DNA of 64,000 nt from CAYMRL01 sp964473205 (lineage in GTDB: Bacteria > Deinococcota > Deinococci > Deinococcales > Trueperaceae). The DNA is taken from assembly GCA_964473205.1 (NCBI GenBank), contig CAYYOK010000005.1:10991-74990 (forward strand). The letters run 5' to 3'. The translations under genes and the position numbers were made by a program. The notes beneath the pieces were generated by a model, which was given only the letters and a program-made list of their open reading frames with translations, was not told the origin of the DNA and made no database searches. Shown here in pieces: positions 1-7,756 of this stretch; position 1 is the first letter of the stretch; every line of letters begins with the position of its first letter.

Positions 1-467
1 ATCGCCGCGCCGCAGTTCACGACGTTGCCGACGCCGGCCTCGCGTGGGTCGACCTGGCCGCTGCGCAGCCTCAGCACCAGGTACTTCTCGGCCAGGAACA
101 GGCGGTTGACCAGCACCGTCTCGGTCTCCAGCTCCGGGATGTAGATGACCTTGTCGGCGAGCTCCGGCACCAGGTGCTCGGCGATGTCGAAGGCGGTCAG
201 GTGGTCGCGGACGGCCTGGTAGACGTTGGCGAGAGCCAGCGTCATCAGGGTGTCGTCGGTCACGTGACCGTGGCCCTTGTGATACGGCGAGATGGGTCGC
301 TCGTGCCGCCAGTCGCGGCGGTAAGGGCCGACGATGTCGGTCACCCAGCCGCCGAACCGCTCCCGGATGGCCTCCGGCGCGTAGCCCTCGGTCGACCCGC
401 CGAGCGAGTCGCCCACCGCCAGCCCTTGGATGCAGCCTCGAACCTTGTCGATCAGCAGGTCGCGCAT
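1..467 (-). CDS. ADP-ribosylglycohydrolase family protein (C-terminus outside window)
   Basis: This is the N-terminal part (about 155 codons) of an ADP-ribosylglycohydrolase-fold (ARH/DraG) protein. Such enzymes are all-alpha, Mg-dependent hydrolases that cleave N- or O-glycosidic bonds to ribose, classically ADP-ribose on proteins or metabolites. Two family motifs are visible: GLAVGDSLGGSTEG near residue 15 and VTDDTLMTLAL near residue 75, the latter holding the metal-binding acidic pair. The ATG is preceded by GAAGGG. Only 3 bases separate it from the stop of the preceding paralogue, and it is the last visible gene of the LacI/ABC operon. The true substrate is unknown; small ribosylated compounds brought in by the transporter are as plausible as proteins. 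Confidence 0.8.
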   Translation of the reverse strand, partial: MRDLLIDKVRGCIQGLAVGDSLGGSTEGYAPEAIRERFGGWVTDIVGPYRRDWRHERPISPYHKGHGHVTDDTLMTLALANVYQAVRDHLTAFDIAEHLVPELADKVIYIPELETETVLVNRLFLAEKYLVLRLRSGQVDPREAGVGNVVNCGAA

Positions 468-470
468 AGC

Positions 471-1514
471 TCAGCCCTTCGAAGCGCCGGGATCGGCGGT
501 GTAGTCATCCAAGGAGACACCGCGGAGGGCCGGCAGGGCAATGCCGAGCAGGCGCCCCAGCCGGCCGCGGAGCCTGTCCGGCGACAGCGGCAGGCTCGAG
601 CCGGCGGCGCACAGGGCGCCGACCAACGGTGCCAGAGCCGGGGCGTGGCGCGGTACGGCCAGCGCGCTCAGCAGGGAGTCGCGGTAGTCGCCGTCGCAGC
701 TCAGGAAGATGGCGAGAGCCATGGGGAGCACGTCTGGCGCGGCGTCCCCGTAAGAGTAGGCGGCGTTGGAGAGCTCTCGGTCCAGGACCAGCGCGAGGTC
801 GAGAGGCCCCTCGGCCGCGGCGGCGAGCTCGAGCGCGCGGCTGGCTCGCTGCGAGATCCAGGAGCCTTGCGGCAGCCGTGCGCAGGCGGCCTCGACGACG
901 GCAGCCGGACGCGCGCCGCCGGCGGCTGCAGCCAGGGCCACGGCCACCGACTCCGCAGCCCAGACGCCGTCCTCCGAGTTGGTGATGGTGGCGTCGAGGC
1001 GGACGGCCGCCAGGAGCTCCTGGGGCCGGTCGTGCATGACGGCGGCCATGGCGAGCGCCCTGACGCAGGCTGCGTCGTCGAAGTAGTGGGGTTGGTCGTG
1101 GCCGCTGATGGGCGGCTCGCGGCCCGCGAGCAGGTGATCGAGCGCCGCGCGCTGCGATACGGACAGCCGCGGCGGCTCCGAGGGCTCATCGGAGAGTTCG
1201 TCAGATAGGGCGCGCCAGGCGCGCAACGCGCGGGCCAGGTCGTAGCTGCCGCCGAGCTCGTGCAGGAGCCTGAGCTGGAAGACCAGCCACTCGGTCCTGG
1301 GCCCTGGGCCGGCGCGCAGGACGGCGGTCGGCTGGTTGAGCGCGAACGGAACGGGGATCTCGCTCGAGCCCGCGCGGTCGTGCGCGTCCTCGACCTCGCG
1401 GCGCTTGCGGCGGGTCCAGTAAGGCAGCAACAGGGCGCGCTGGAACATCGCGCCCCAGGTGGCGGCCTCGGCGGCTGCGGCGCCGTGGAGCATGCGGGCG
1501 ACGACCTCGCTCAC
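471..1514 (-). CDS. degenerate ADP-ribosylglycohydrolase-fold paralogue (likely non-catalytic)
   Basis: This 347-residue protein starts at a GTG that overlaps the TGA of the upstream gene (GTGA), so translation is coupled. The same frame stays open far upstream, but that part is antisense-like shadow of the neighbour. The protein can be laid along the ARH fold: LHGAAAAEAATWG sits where the family has GLAVGDALG, GPRTEWLVF where it has TDDTEMAL, and CDGDYRDSLLSA where it has GxDADTIAAIAGA. The N-terminal Asp and the TDD metal motif are therefore replaced. I infer a pseudoenzyme or structural partner of one of the two intact-looking neighbours. The family assignment rests on this motif alignment and on position, so it is less certain than for its neighbours. 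Confidence 0.6.
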   Translation of the reverse strand: MSEVVARMLHGAAAAEAATWGAMFQRALLLPYWTRRKRREVEDAHDRAGSSEIPVPFALNQPTAVLRAGPGPRTEWLVFQLRLLHELGGSYDLARALRAWRALSDELSDEPSEPPRLSVSQRAALDHLLAGREPPISGHDQPHYFDDAACVRALAMAAVMHDRPQELLAAVRLDATITNSEDGVWAAESVAVALAAAAGGARPAAVVEAACARLPQGSWISQRASRALELAAAAEGPLDLALVLDRELSNAAYSYGDAAPDVLPMALAIFLSCDGDYRDSLLSALAVPRHAPALAPLVGALCAAGSSLPLSPDRLRGRLGRLLGIALPALRGVSLDDYTADPGASKG

Positions 1515-2536
1515 GAGGCCGCTCCTGCTGGCGCCCGTCCCTGCAGGGCGGCGAGGCTGTCGGCGGTGGCCACCAGGTCCATGCCCGCCACGCTCGCCAG
1601 GCAACGTCCCTGAGCGGGGCGCAGGACGCCGAGCCACTCGCGCGGTATCGCCGCCATCCCCAGCAGCGCGCCGAGGACCGCTCCGGCGATGGCGGCGATG
1701 GTGTCGGCGTCGCGGCCGAGGTTGACGGCGGCGAGGAGGGTGGAGCGCAGGTCGCCGCGGCCGGCCCTGAGCAGCCCCCACGCCAGGCCGACGGCCTCGG
1801 GCGCGAGGTCCATCCACGGGTAGTCCCGGACGGCCAGGGCGGCGTGCAGCGGCTCGATGGCTTCCCAGGCGTCGGGGCTCGCGCCGCCTATGGCGAGGCC
1901 GGTGCCCAGCGCTCGCGCTGTCCAACTGTCGGCTGGGACGTGCTCCAGCGCCACCTCGAGCGCCTCGTCCAACGCTCGCGCACCGGATGCGGTCAGGGCC
2001 GCCGCCAGGCTGGCCGCCACCGCGGCGCCGGCGTGGAGCCCTTCGCCGGCGTGGCTGACGCTGCCGTCGAGCCGCGCCAGCGCCGCCGCCCCGCTGGGAT
2101 CGCCGGCGTGCACGATGGCGTGGGGAGGCACGCGCATGGCGAGGCCGTCGCTCCAGGCGTGATAGTGCCTGCCGGAGGCGGGAGGGTGGAGGCCCGCGCG
2201 GAGGTTGTCGATGGCGGCCATCTCGCTGAACCCCGCCCCCTTGAAGGGGCCGGTCTGCGGGACTATGTGCTTGCGCCAGGCGGCTTCGAAGTCGGTGGCG
2301 GTCGGTTGCCCGCCCTGCTCGATGATCACGCGCGCGCTGAACAGCGCGTACTCGGTGTCGTCGGAGACGGCCGCGGCCGGATCGAGCAGGTCCTCGATCC
2401 GGCCGTAGCGCTCGCGCACCGCCTGAGGTGTCAGACCCTCGGTGGGTTGACCTAGCGCATCGCCGACAGCCAGCCCTACCAGACAGCCGCGCGCGCGGTC
2501 CGTGGCGGAGCCGGGGGCTGGGTCGGCGTCGGTCAC
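1511..2536 (-). CDS. ADP-ribosylglycohydrolase family protein
   Basis: This 341-residue ARH/DraG-family hydrolase has a complete motif set: GLAVGDALGQPTEG near residue 22, VSDDTEYALFS near residue 56, and GRDADTIAAIAGAVLGALLG near residue 274. The last supplies the two C-terminal metal-binding aspartates. It is predicted to be cytoplasmic, with no signal peptide. The GTG start lies 1 base after the stop of the sugar-binding protein gene, and its own stop overlaps the next gene, so it is part of the transporter operon. The family removes ADP-ribose or hydrolyses ADP-ribosyl and related ribosides. Its place in a sugar-import operon suggests a catabolic rather than signalling role, which is inference. 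Confidence 0.85.
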   Translation of the reverse strand: MTDADPAPGSATDRARGCLVGLAVGDALGQPTEGLTPQAVRERYGRIEDLLDPAAAVSDDTEYALFSARVIIEQGGQPTATDFEAAWRKHIVPQTGPFKGAGFSEMAAIDNLRAGLHPPASGRHYHAWSDGLAMRVPPHAIVHAGDPSGAAALARLDGSVSHAGEGLHAGAAVAASLAAALTASGARALDEALEVALEHVPADSWTARALGTGLAIGGASPDAWEAIEPLHAALAVRDYPWMDLAPEAVGLAWGLLRAGRGDLRSTLLAAVNLGRDADTIAAIAGAVLGALLGMAAIPREWLGVLRPAQGRCLASVAGMDLVATADSLAALQGRAPAGAAS

Positions 2537-2537
2537 C

Positions 2538-3827
2538 TCAGCGGTTGATGATGAGGGTGCCTTCGACCTCGATCATGGCCGCGGCATCCTCGACGCTGAG
2601 GCGGCCGGAGAACAGCTCCTGCATGATCGGCGTGCCGACGCGGCTGCGGAACTCCGCCATGCGCGGGACCAGCTGGAACGGCGCCAGGCGCAGGTGGCGC
2701 GCGGACTCGGTCGCGACGTCCCAGCCGGCCTCAGCGGTCTGGAACTCGGGCAGGTCGAAGCTCGAGGCGCGCGTCGGGAACAGCCAGTCGCCCTGAGCCA
2801 GCTCGGCCATGTTCTGCGAGTTCAGCAGGAACTCGAGGAACGCGGCGGCTGCCTCCTTGTTCTGCGAGGCGGCGGGGATGCTGATCGTCTGGGTGGCCGA
2901 GCCCTGGTCCTGGTTCTGCGCCACCAGCGGCGGCAGCACGCCCCAGTTGAAGCCGGCGGGGGCGTTCTCGACGATCTGCTGGCGCGCCCACACACCGATG
3001 CCTGGCAGCATGGCGTAGCGGCCCTCGAAGAAGCCGGGGAACAGCTCGGGGCCGGAGAGGCCGGCGCTGTCGGGGAAAGCGGTGCCGTCGACGAACATCA
3101 TGTCGGTGATGATCCTGAGCAGCGCCTGCTCGGCCTCGCCGACGCGCACGACCCACTCGCCGTCGGCGGTCTGATAGAAGTAGTCGCCGCCGAAGCCGAG
3201 CGAGAGGTTGAGGATGCGGTTGACCGGCGAGCGCAGGCCGAACGCGGCGCCGTAGACGTCGGTCTGCCCGTCGCCGTTGGTGTCGAGCGTCAGCGCGGCG
3301 GCCGCTTCCTGCATCTCCTCCCAGGTCCACGGGTCGGCGATGGTCGGGGGCGTGATGCCAGCCGCGGCGAACATGTCGGCGTTGTACAGCGTGATCAGGC
3401 TCTCCCACAGGAAGGGGACGCCCCAGACGTTGCCACCTGAGTCGGTGACCGACTCCCAGGCGCCGGGGACGACGTCGGAGAGCAGGTCGTCCGAGAGCAG
3501 GCCGGAGCCGGAGAGCTCGGTGAGGTAGCCGCGCGCGCCGAAGTCGTGCAGCGGACCGGACTCGTAGTGGAAGAGGTCCGGCACCGAGCGCGTCTCGAAC
3601 GAGGTCACCAAGTAGTCGTGGATCGAGCCCCAGTCGACCTGTTGGTACTCGACCTGGATGCCGGGGTTGTTAGCGTTCCACTCGTCGACGATGGCGCGGA
3701 CCGAGGCTATCGCCTGCTCCTGCCATGCGAGGCTGACGAAGCGGAGTTGTACCTGGGCGGCGGCGCTGCCGACCAGCAGCAGGACGGCCGTGGCCAGGGC
3801 TAGTAGTGCTTGGCGGTTGATGCGCAT
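2538..3827 (-). CDS. CUT1 sugar ABC transporter, extracellular solute-binding protein (family 1)
   Basis: A 429-residue periplasmic or cell-surface sugar-binding protein. A Sec signal peptide with positive n-region (MRINRQ), hydrophobic core and cleavage after SAAA (Q at +1) is visible. The mature part shows family-1 features such as WGSIHDYLVTSFETRSVPDL early on, and aromatic-rich hinge segments such as NGDGQTDVYGAAFG. The start is supported by GGAAAGG 7 bases upstream. It captures the sugar and delivers it to the two permeases encoded just upstream in the same direction. No lipobox Cys is present, so it is probably free or membrane-retained by another route. The sugar cannot be told from sequence; the downstream ADP-ribosylglycohydrolases hint at ribosyl compounds. 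Confidence 0.9.
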   Translation of the reverse strand: MRINRQALLALATAVLLLVGSAAAQVQLRFVSLAWQEQAIASVRAIVDEWNANNPGIQVEYQQVDWGSIHDYLVTSFETRSVPDLFHYESGPLHDFGARGYLTELSGSGLLSDDLLSDVVPGAWESVTDSGGNVWGVPFLWESLITLYNADMFAAAGITPPTIADPWTWEEMQEAAAALTLDTNGDGQTDVYGAAFGLRSPVNRILNLSLGFGGDYFYQTADGEWVVRVGEAEQALLRIITDMMFVDGTAFPDSAGLSGPELFPGFFEGRYAMLPGIGVWARQQIVENAPAGFNWGVLPPLVAQNQDQGSATQTISIPAASQNKEAAAAFLEFLLNSQNMAELAQGDWLFPTRASSFDLPEFQTAEAGWDVATESARHLRLAPFQLVPRMAEFRSRVGTPIMQELFSGRLSVEDAAAMIEVEGTLIINR

Positions 3828-3899
3828 GTGTTCACCTTTCCTGGAGCAGTGGTCGCTGCGAGGGGTTCGTCGTGGAGGCGTAGCCGGCGAGAGGTCACT

Positions 3900-4736
3900 T
3901 CACTGCTTCACCCCCCCTGTGAACAGCCCCGAGACCAGTCCCCTTTGCATGAACGCGAAGAGGACCAGGGTGGGGAGGGTGGCGAGGACGCTGCCGGCGG
4001 CCAACGGGCCCCAGCGCGCCAGCCCTTCCACGCCGCGGAACCTGGCGAGGTTCACCTGGATCGTCAGCAGGTCGGGCGACTTGACCATCACCAGGGCGAA
4101 GAAGAACTCGTTCCAGGCGTTGATGAACCCGTAGAGGCCGGTGGCGACCAGCCCGGGGAGGATCAGCGGGGTCAGGACCCTCGCCATGATCTGGAGGTGG
4201 CTGGCGCCGTCGATGGCCGCCGCGTGCTCGATCTCGACGGGCACGTTGCGCACGTAGCCGCGCAGCATCCACAACACGAAAGGCAGGCTCCAGACGGTGT
4301 AGACGAGGATCAGGCCGGTGTGAGTGTTGCCGAGGCCGATGCGGGAGACGATCAAAAACAGCGGCACGATGATCAGGATCACGGGGAAGGTCTGCGAGAC
4401 GAGGATCCAGCCCACCACGGCCCGGTTGATGCCGCCGGAGCGGCGGGCGAGCACGTAGGCGGCCGGCGTGGCGATGGCCAAGGTCAGCAGGGACGAAGCG
4501 ATGGCGATCTTGAAGGTGTTGAACGCGCTCTGGAGGACCCGCTCGTCGAAGAGGGCGCTGCGGTAGTTCTGCAGCGTCCAGGTCTCGGGCAGGAAGCTGA
4601 AGCCGCGCAGCATGATCTCGGCCGACGGCTTGAACGAGGTGAGGATCAGCCACAGCAGCGGGAAGGCGAGGAACGCGACGAAGAGCCACAGCGCGATCGA
4701 CATCAGGAAGCGGGCGAGGGGCGGCGTGCGTGTCAT
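3900..4736 (-). CDS. CUT1 sugar ABC transporter permease (MalG-like)
   Basis: A 278-residue inner-membrane subunit with about six hydrophobic segments, beginning with a helix near residues 10-30 (LFVAFLAFPLLWLILTSF). The cytoplasmic EAA-type loop that docks on the ATPase is visible as HAAAIDGASHLQIMARVLTP near residue 190. This C-terminal-type permease pairs with the MalF-like subunit encoded 61 bases upstream to form the translocation pore. It lies in the LacI operon between that permease and the binding protein. No ATPase gene accompanies it, so a shared MsmX/MalK-type ATPase encoded elsewhere is expected. Confidence 0.92.
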   Translation of the reverse strand: MTRTPPLARFLMSIALWLFVAFLAFPLLWLILTSFKPSAEIMLRGFSFLPETWTLQNYRSALFDERVLQSAFNTFKIAIASSLLTLAIATPAAYVLARRSGGINRAVVGWILVSQTFPVILIIVPLFLIVSRIGLGNTHTGLILVYTVWSLPFVLWMLRGYVRNVPVEIEHAAAIDGASHLQIMARVLTPLILPGLVATGLYGFINAWNEFFFALVMVKSPDLLTIQVNLARFRGVEGLARWGPLAAGSVLATLPTLVLFAFMQRGLVSGLFTGGVKQ

Positions 4737-4797
4737 CGGAGACCCCCGCTAAGCGCTGCCGCGCGAGCCGAGCCAGCGTGAGTGGCGACGCGGCGCC

Positions 4798-5703
4798 TCA
4801 CTCCTTGCCTCCCCCGCGCATCTGGGTGCGCATGTAGGCGACCAGCGCCAGGCCGATCACCAGCGTCATCACGGTGCCGAGCGCCGAGGCGTAGGCGAGG
4901 TTGCCGAACTGGAACGCCTCCTCGTAGGCGAAGAGCATCGGCAGGCGTGTCCTGCCCGCCGGACCGCCCTCGGTGAGGACGAACACCAGCCCGAAGGAGT
5001 TGAAGTTCCACATCGTCTGCAGGGCGGTGATCGAGAGGATCACCGGGCTCATCAGCGGCAGCGTGACGTGGCGGAACTGCGCCCAAGCACCCGCGCCGTC
5101 GATGGCGGCGGCCTCGCGCACGTCGCCGGGTATCGACTGGAGGCCCGCGAGTAGGACCACCGTCGTGGTCGGCAGGGAGGCCCAGATGCCGACGACTATT
5201 ACCGCCGGCAGCGCCCACGTGAAGCTGGTGAGCCACTGGATCGGTCGGTCGATCAAGCCCATGCTCAGGAGTGCCGCGTTCAGAGCGCCGGCGTCGGGGT
5301 GGTAGATGAGTCGCCACATCAGGCCCTTGATCACCGGTGGGATGGCCCACGGAGCGAGGACCAGCACGCGCGCCAGCGTCTGACCGGGGAGCTTGGCGTT
5401 GAGCAGCATCGCCAGCATCAGGCCGAGGACGACCTCGCCCGCCGTCACCGCCACCGTCCAGATGCCGCCGACCTGGAACGAGCGCAGGAACTGCCGGTCC
5501 TGCAGCATGTAGCGGAAGTTGTCGAAGCCGATGAAGCGCGTCTGCCGCGACCCGAGCTCGTAGTCGGTGAAGCCCATGCCGATGCCTTGCAGAAGCGGCG
5601 CCACGGAGAAGAGCAGCACGGGCACGAGGGCCGGTATCAGCAGCCACAGCGGGATGCCCATCGCCGAGCCGCGCGGCCTGCGGGCGAGAGCTTGGCTACG
5701 CAT
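4798..5703 (-). CDS. CUT1 sugar ABC transporter permease (MalF-like)
   Basis: A 301-residue MalF/UgpA-type membrane subunit. The first transmembrane helix is at about residues 18-38 (IPALVPVLLFSVAPLLQG), and there are about six in total. The EAA loop reads EAAAIDGAGAWAQFRHVTLP near residue 193. Its start overlaps the last 8 bases of the lacI-type gene, which indicates co-transcription and translational coupling with the regulator. With the following MalG-like protein it forms the pore of the sugar importer whose binding protein is encoded further downstream. Confidence 0.92.
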   Translation of the reverse strand: MRSQALARRPRGSAMGIPLWLLIPALVPVLLFSVAPLLQGIGMGFTDYELGSRQTRFIGFDNFRYMLQDRQFLRSFQVGGIWTVAVTAGEVVLGLMLAMLLNAKLPGQTLARVLVLAPWAIPPVIKGLMWRLIYHPDAGALNAALLSMGLIDRPIQWLTSFTWALPAVIVVGIWASLPTTTVVLLAGLQSIPGDVREAAAIDGAGAWAQFRHVTLPLMSPVILSITALQTMWNFNSFGLVFVLTEGGPAGRTRLPMLFAYEEAFQFGNLAYASALGTVMTLVIGLALVAYMRTQMRGGGKE

Positions 5704-6742
5704 AGCCGCCGCCCATCACGACGTGGCGCGTCGAGGACTCGCGCACGATCAGCTCGGGACGCACCGTGATCACGCGCGGCGGCCGCGGCTCGCTGCGGGA
5801 CAGCCGCTCCAGAAGCATCTCGGCCGCCAGCCGGCCGCGCTCCTCGGCGCGCAAGGAGACGCTGCTGAGCGTCGGCGTGGTCATGCCCGCCATGGCGATG
5901 TCGTCCATGCCCATCACGGCGACCTCGCCTGGGACCTCGCGTCCGAGCTCGTTGAGGCGACGCAGCACTCCTATCGCCATCGCGTCGTTGGCGCAGAAGA
6001 TGCCGTCGATGTCGCCGTCTCTGGCGAGCAGGTCGTCCACCGCCCGGTAACCGCTGGCCATGGTGAAATCGCCCGCCACGATGCTCTGAGCCGTGACGGT
6101 CATGCCGCGCTGCGCCAAAGCCTGCCTGAAGCCGGCAGCGCGCCGCTCGGCGGGAACGGTGCCAGGCTCGCCGTTGACCATGGCGAGGCGGCGTCTTCCC
6201 TGCTCGGTCAGGTGCGCGACGGCCATCTCGACCCCGACCGCCGAATCCACGCGGACTGCGTCGACGGGCAGGTCGTCAGGGAAGCTGCCGATCAGGCACA
6301 GGCGCCCGGCGGCCTCGCGGATCTGCTGCAGCAATGCGGGTCCCGGGCGCAGCGACACCAGGATCATCCCGTCGAGCTGGCGCCGGTGAAGGCCGCGCAT
6401 CAGGTCGGGCTCGGCAGCGGAGCCGGCTTGACGGCTCATGAGGAGGAGCTGGTAGCCGCGCTCGGTCACCGCCCGCTGGACGCCGGCGGCCATCTGCACG
6501 TAGACGGGGTTGGCGACGTCGGGGACCACCAGGGCGACCTGCTCCGTGGCCCGGCGCTTGAGGCTGCGCGCGGCGTGGTTCGGCACGTAGCCGAGGTCGC
6601 TCACCGCTGCGACCACGCGTTGCCGCGTGTCGTCGGGGGCGTTGGCGCCGTTGATCACCCGCGACACGGTGCCAGGCGACACGCCCGCCCTGCGAGCGAC
6701 GTCGATTATCGTTACCGCTTTGCCTTGCTCCTGTTCGCTCAT
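5696..6742 (-). CDS. LacI family transcriptional regulator
   Basis: A 348-residue sugar-responsive repressor. The N-terminal LacI helix-turn-helix is plain (TIIDVARRAGVSPGTVSRVI, about residues 11-30), followed by the hinge ARSLKRR and a periplasmic-binding-protein-like effector domain. The frame is open for 43 more codons upstream, but the ATG at 6742 has an AGGAGG six bases ahead and places the HTH at the usual distance, so I chose it. It is the first gene of the sugar transporter/ARH operon and its end overlaps the MalF-like gene. It is therefore very probably the local, autoregulated repressor, with the imported sugar or its product as effector. Confidence 0.93.
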   Translation of the reverse strand: MSEQEQGKAVTIIDVARRAGVSPGTVSRVINGANAPDDTRQRVVAAVSDLGYVPNHAARSLKRRATEQVALVVPDVANPVYVQMAAGVQRAVTERGYQLLLMSRQAGSAAEPDLMRGLHRRQLDGMILVSLRPGPALLQQIREAAGRLCLIGSFPDDLPVDAVRVDSAVGVEMAVAHLTEQGRRRLAMVNGEPGTVPAERRAAGFRQALAQRGMTVTAQSIVAGDFTMASGYRAVDDLLARDGDIDGIFCANDAMAIGVLRRLNELGREVPGEVAVMGMDDIAMAGMTTPTLSSVSLRAEERGRLAAEMLLERLSRSEPRPPRVITVRPELIVRESSTRHVVMGGGYA

Positions 6743-6845
6743 GCGCCTCCTGATCGGGGCGGCGAGAGGTGGCGTCAGACGGTCTTGGGTCGAGCGGCGC
6801 GCCGCTTTGCGGCTGCCGGGCGCGATTCGGGTTGGCTCAATCACG

Positions 6846-6859
6846 TTAAATCGTTTTAA
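6846..6859. promoter_or_regulatory. putative LacI-family operator
   Basis: The 14-bp near-palindrome TTAAATCGTTTTAA has the central CG and flanking A/T arms typical of LacI-family operators (one arm mismatch). It lies 104 bases upstream of the lacI-type gene start, in AT-rich sequence that is unusual for this contig. I infer it is the autoregulatory site controlling the sugar/ARH operon. Confidence 0.55.
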
Positions 6860-6916
6860 TGGGGTCGTCAAGTAGCGCGCTGGTGTTCGATTCGGCAGCG
6901 TCGAGCTGGTGGTCCC

Positions 6917-7756
6917 CTAGCTCTTGTCCCGCGGATCGAGCACGTCGCGCAGGCCGTCACCCAGCAGGTTGATGCCGAGCACGGTCACGAAGATCGACAG
7001 GCCGGGGTAGAGCGACAGCCACGGCGCCGACTGCATGTAGCCGGTGCCGATGCGCAGCGTAGAGCCCCACGACGGCGTCGGCGGCTGCACACCCAGACCG
7101 AGGAACGACAGCGCCGTCTCGGCCAGGATCGCCGCGGCGATGGCGATGGAGGTCTGCACCAGCAGCGGTCCGACCATGTTGGGGAAGACGTGCTTGACCA
7201 TCACCTTGCCCGCCGAGTTGCCCAGTGCCCGTGCCGCCTCGACGAACTCTCGCTCCCTGAGGCTCAGAGCCTGTGCCCGTGCCAGCCGTATGAAGGCCGG
7301 AGCGCTGCCTATCCCGATCGCCAGCATCGCGGTGGTGAGGTTGCCTCCCAGCGCGGCTGCGAGCGCGAGGGCCAGCACGATGGTCGGGAACGCGATCATC
7401 GCGTCCGCCAGGCGCATGAACACGATCTGGTCGAGCCAGCCGCCGACGTAGCCGGAGAGAAGGCCGATGGGCACGCCGATGCCGACCGCGATCAGCACGG
7501 CGATGAGGCCGGCTCTGATCGAGGCCCTGGCTCCGTAGATGAGACGGGACATCAGGTCCCGGCCGATCTCGTCGGTGCCGAGCATGTACTTCGCGCTCGG
7601 CGCCTGCAAGATCGCGGTGAAGTCGGGCTTGGTCGGGTCGTACGGCGCCAACTGCGGCGCGAACGACGCCACCAGCAGCACCAGCACGACGATGACCAGG
7701 CCGATGACGGCGAGCGGCCGCCTGAGGAACTGCCTCGTCGCCCTGCGCCAGGTCAT
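6917..7756 (-). CDS. peptide-type ABC transporter permease (DppC/OppC-like)
   Basis: A 279-residue inner-membrane permease of the dipeptide/oligopeptide/nickel family. The ATG at 7756 overlaps the TGA of the DppB-like gene (ATGA), and although the frame is open upstream, MTWRRATRQFLRRP is a typical DppC N-terminus. The DppC signature YMLGTDEIGRDLMSRLIYGA lies near residue 55. The ATPase-docking loop is VEAARALGNSAGKVMVKHVF, and the C-terminus NLLGDGLRDVLDPRDK is standard. It is the last gene of the SBP-dppB-dppC operon, and no dppD/dppF ATPase genes follow. Confidence 0.93.
   Translation of the reverse strand: MTWRRATRQFLRRPLAVIGLVIVVLVLLVASFAPQLAPYDPTKPDFTAILQAPSAKYMLGTDEIGRDLMSRLIYGARASIRAGLIAVLIAVGIGVPIGLLSGYVGGWLDQIVFMRLADAMIAFPTIVLALALAAALGGNLTTAMLAIGIGSAPAFIRLARAQALSLREREFVEAARALGNSAGKVMVKHVFPNMVGPLLVQTSIAIAAAILAETALSFLGLGVQPPTPSWGSTLRIGTGYMQSAPWLSLYPGLSIFVTVLGINLLGDGLRDVLDPRDKS

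Noticed and set aside
174..1208. Long plus-strand open frame opposite the ADP-ribosylglycohydrolase genes
   Set aside because: It is antisense shadow: GC-rich codon bias keeps the opposite frame open, and its translation is low-complexity with no family motif.
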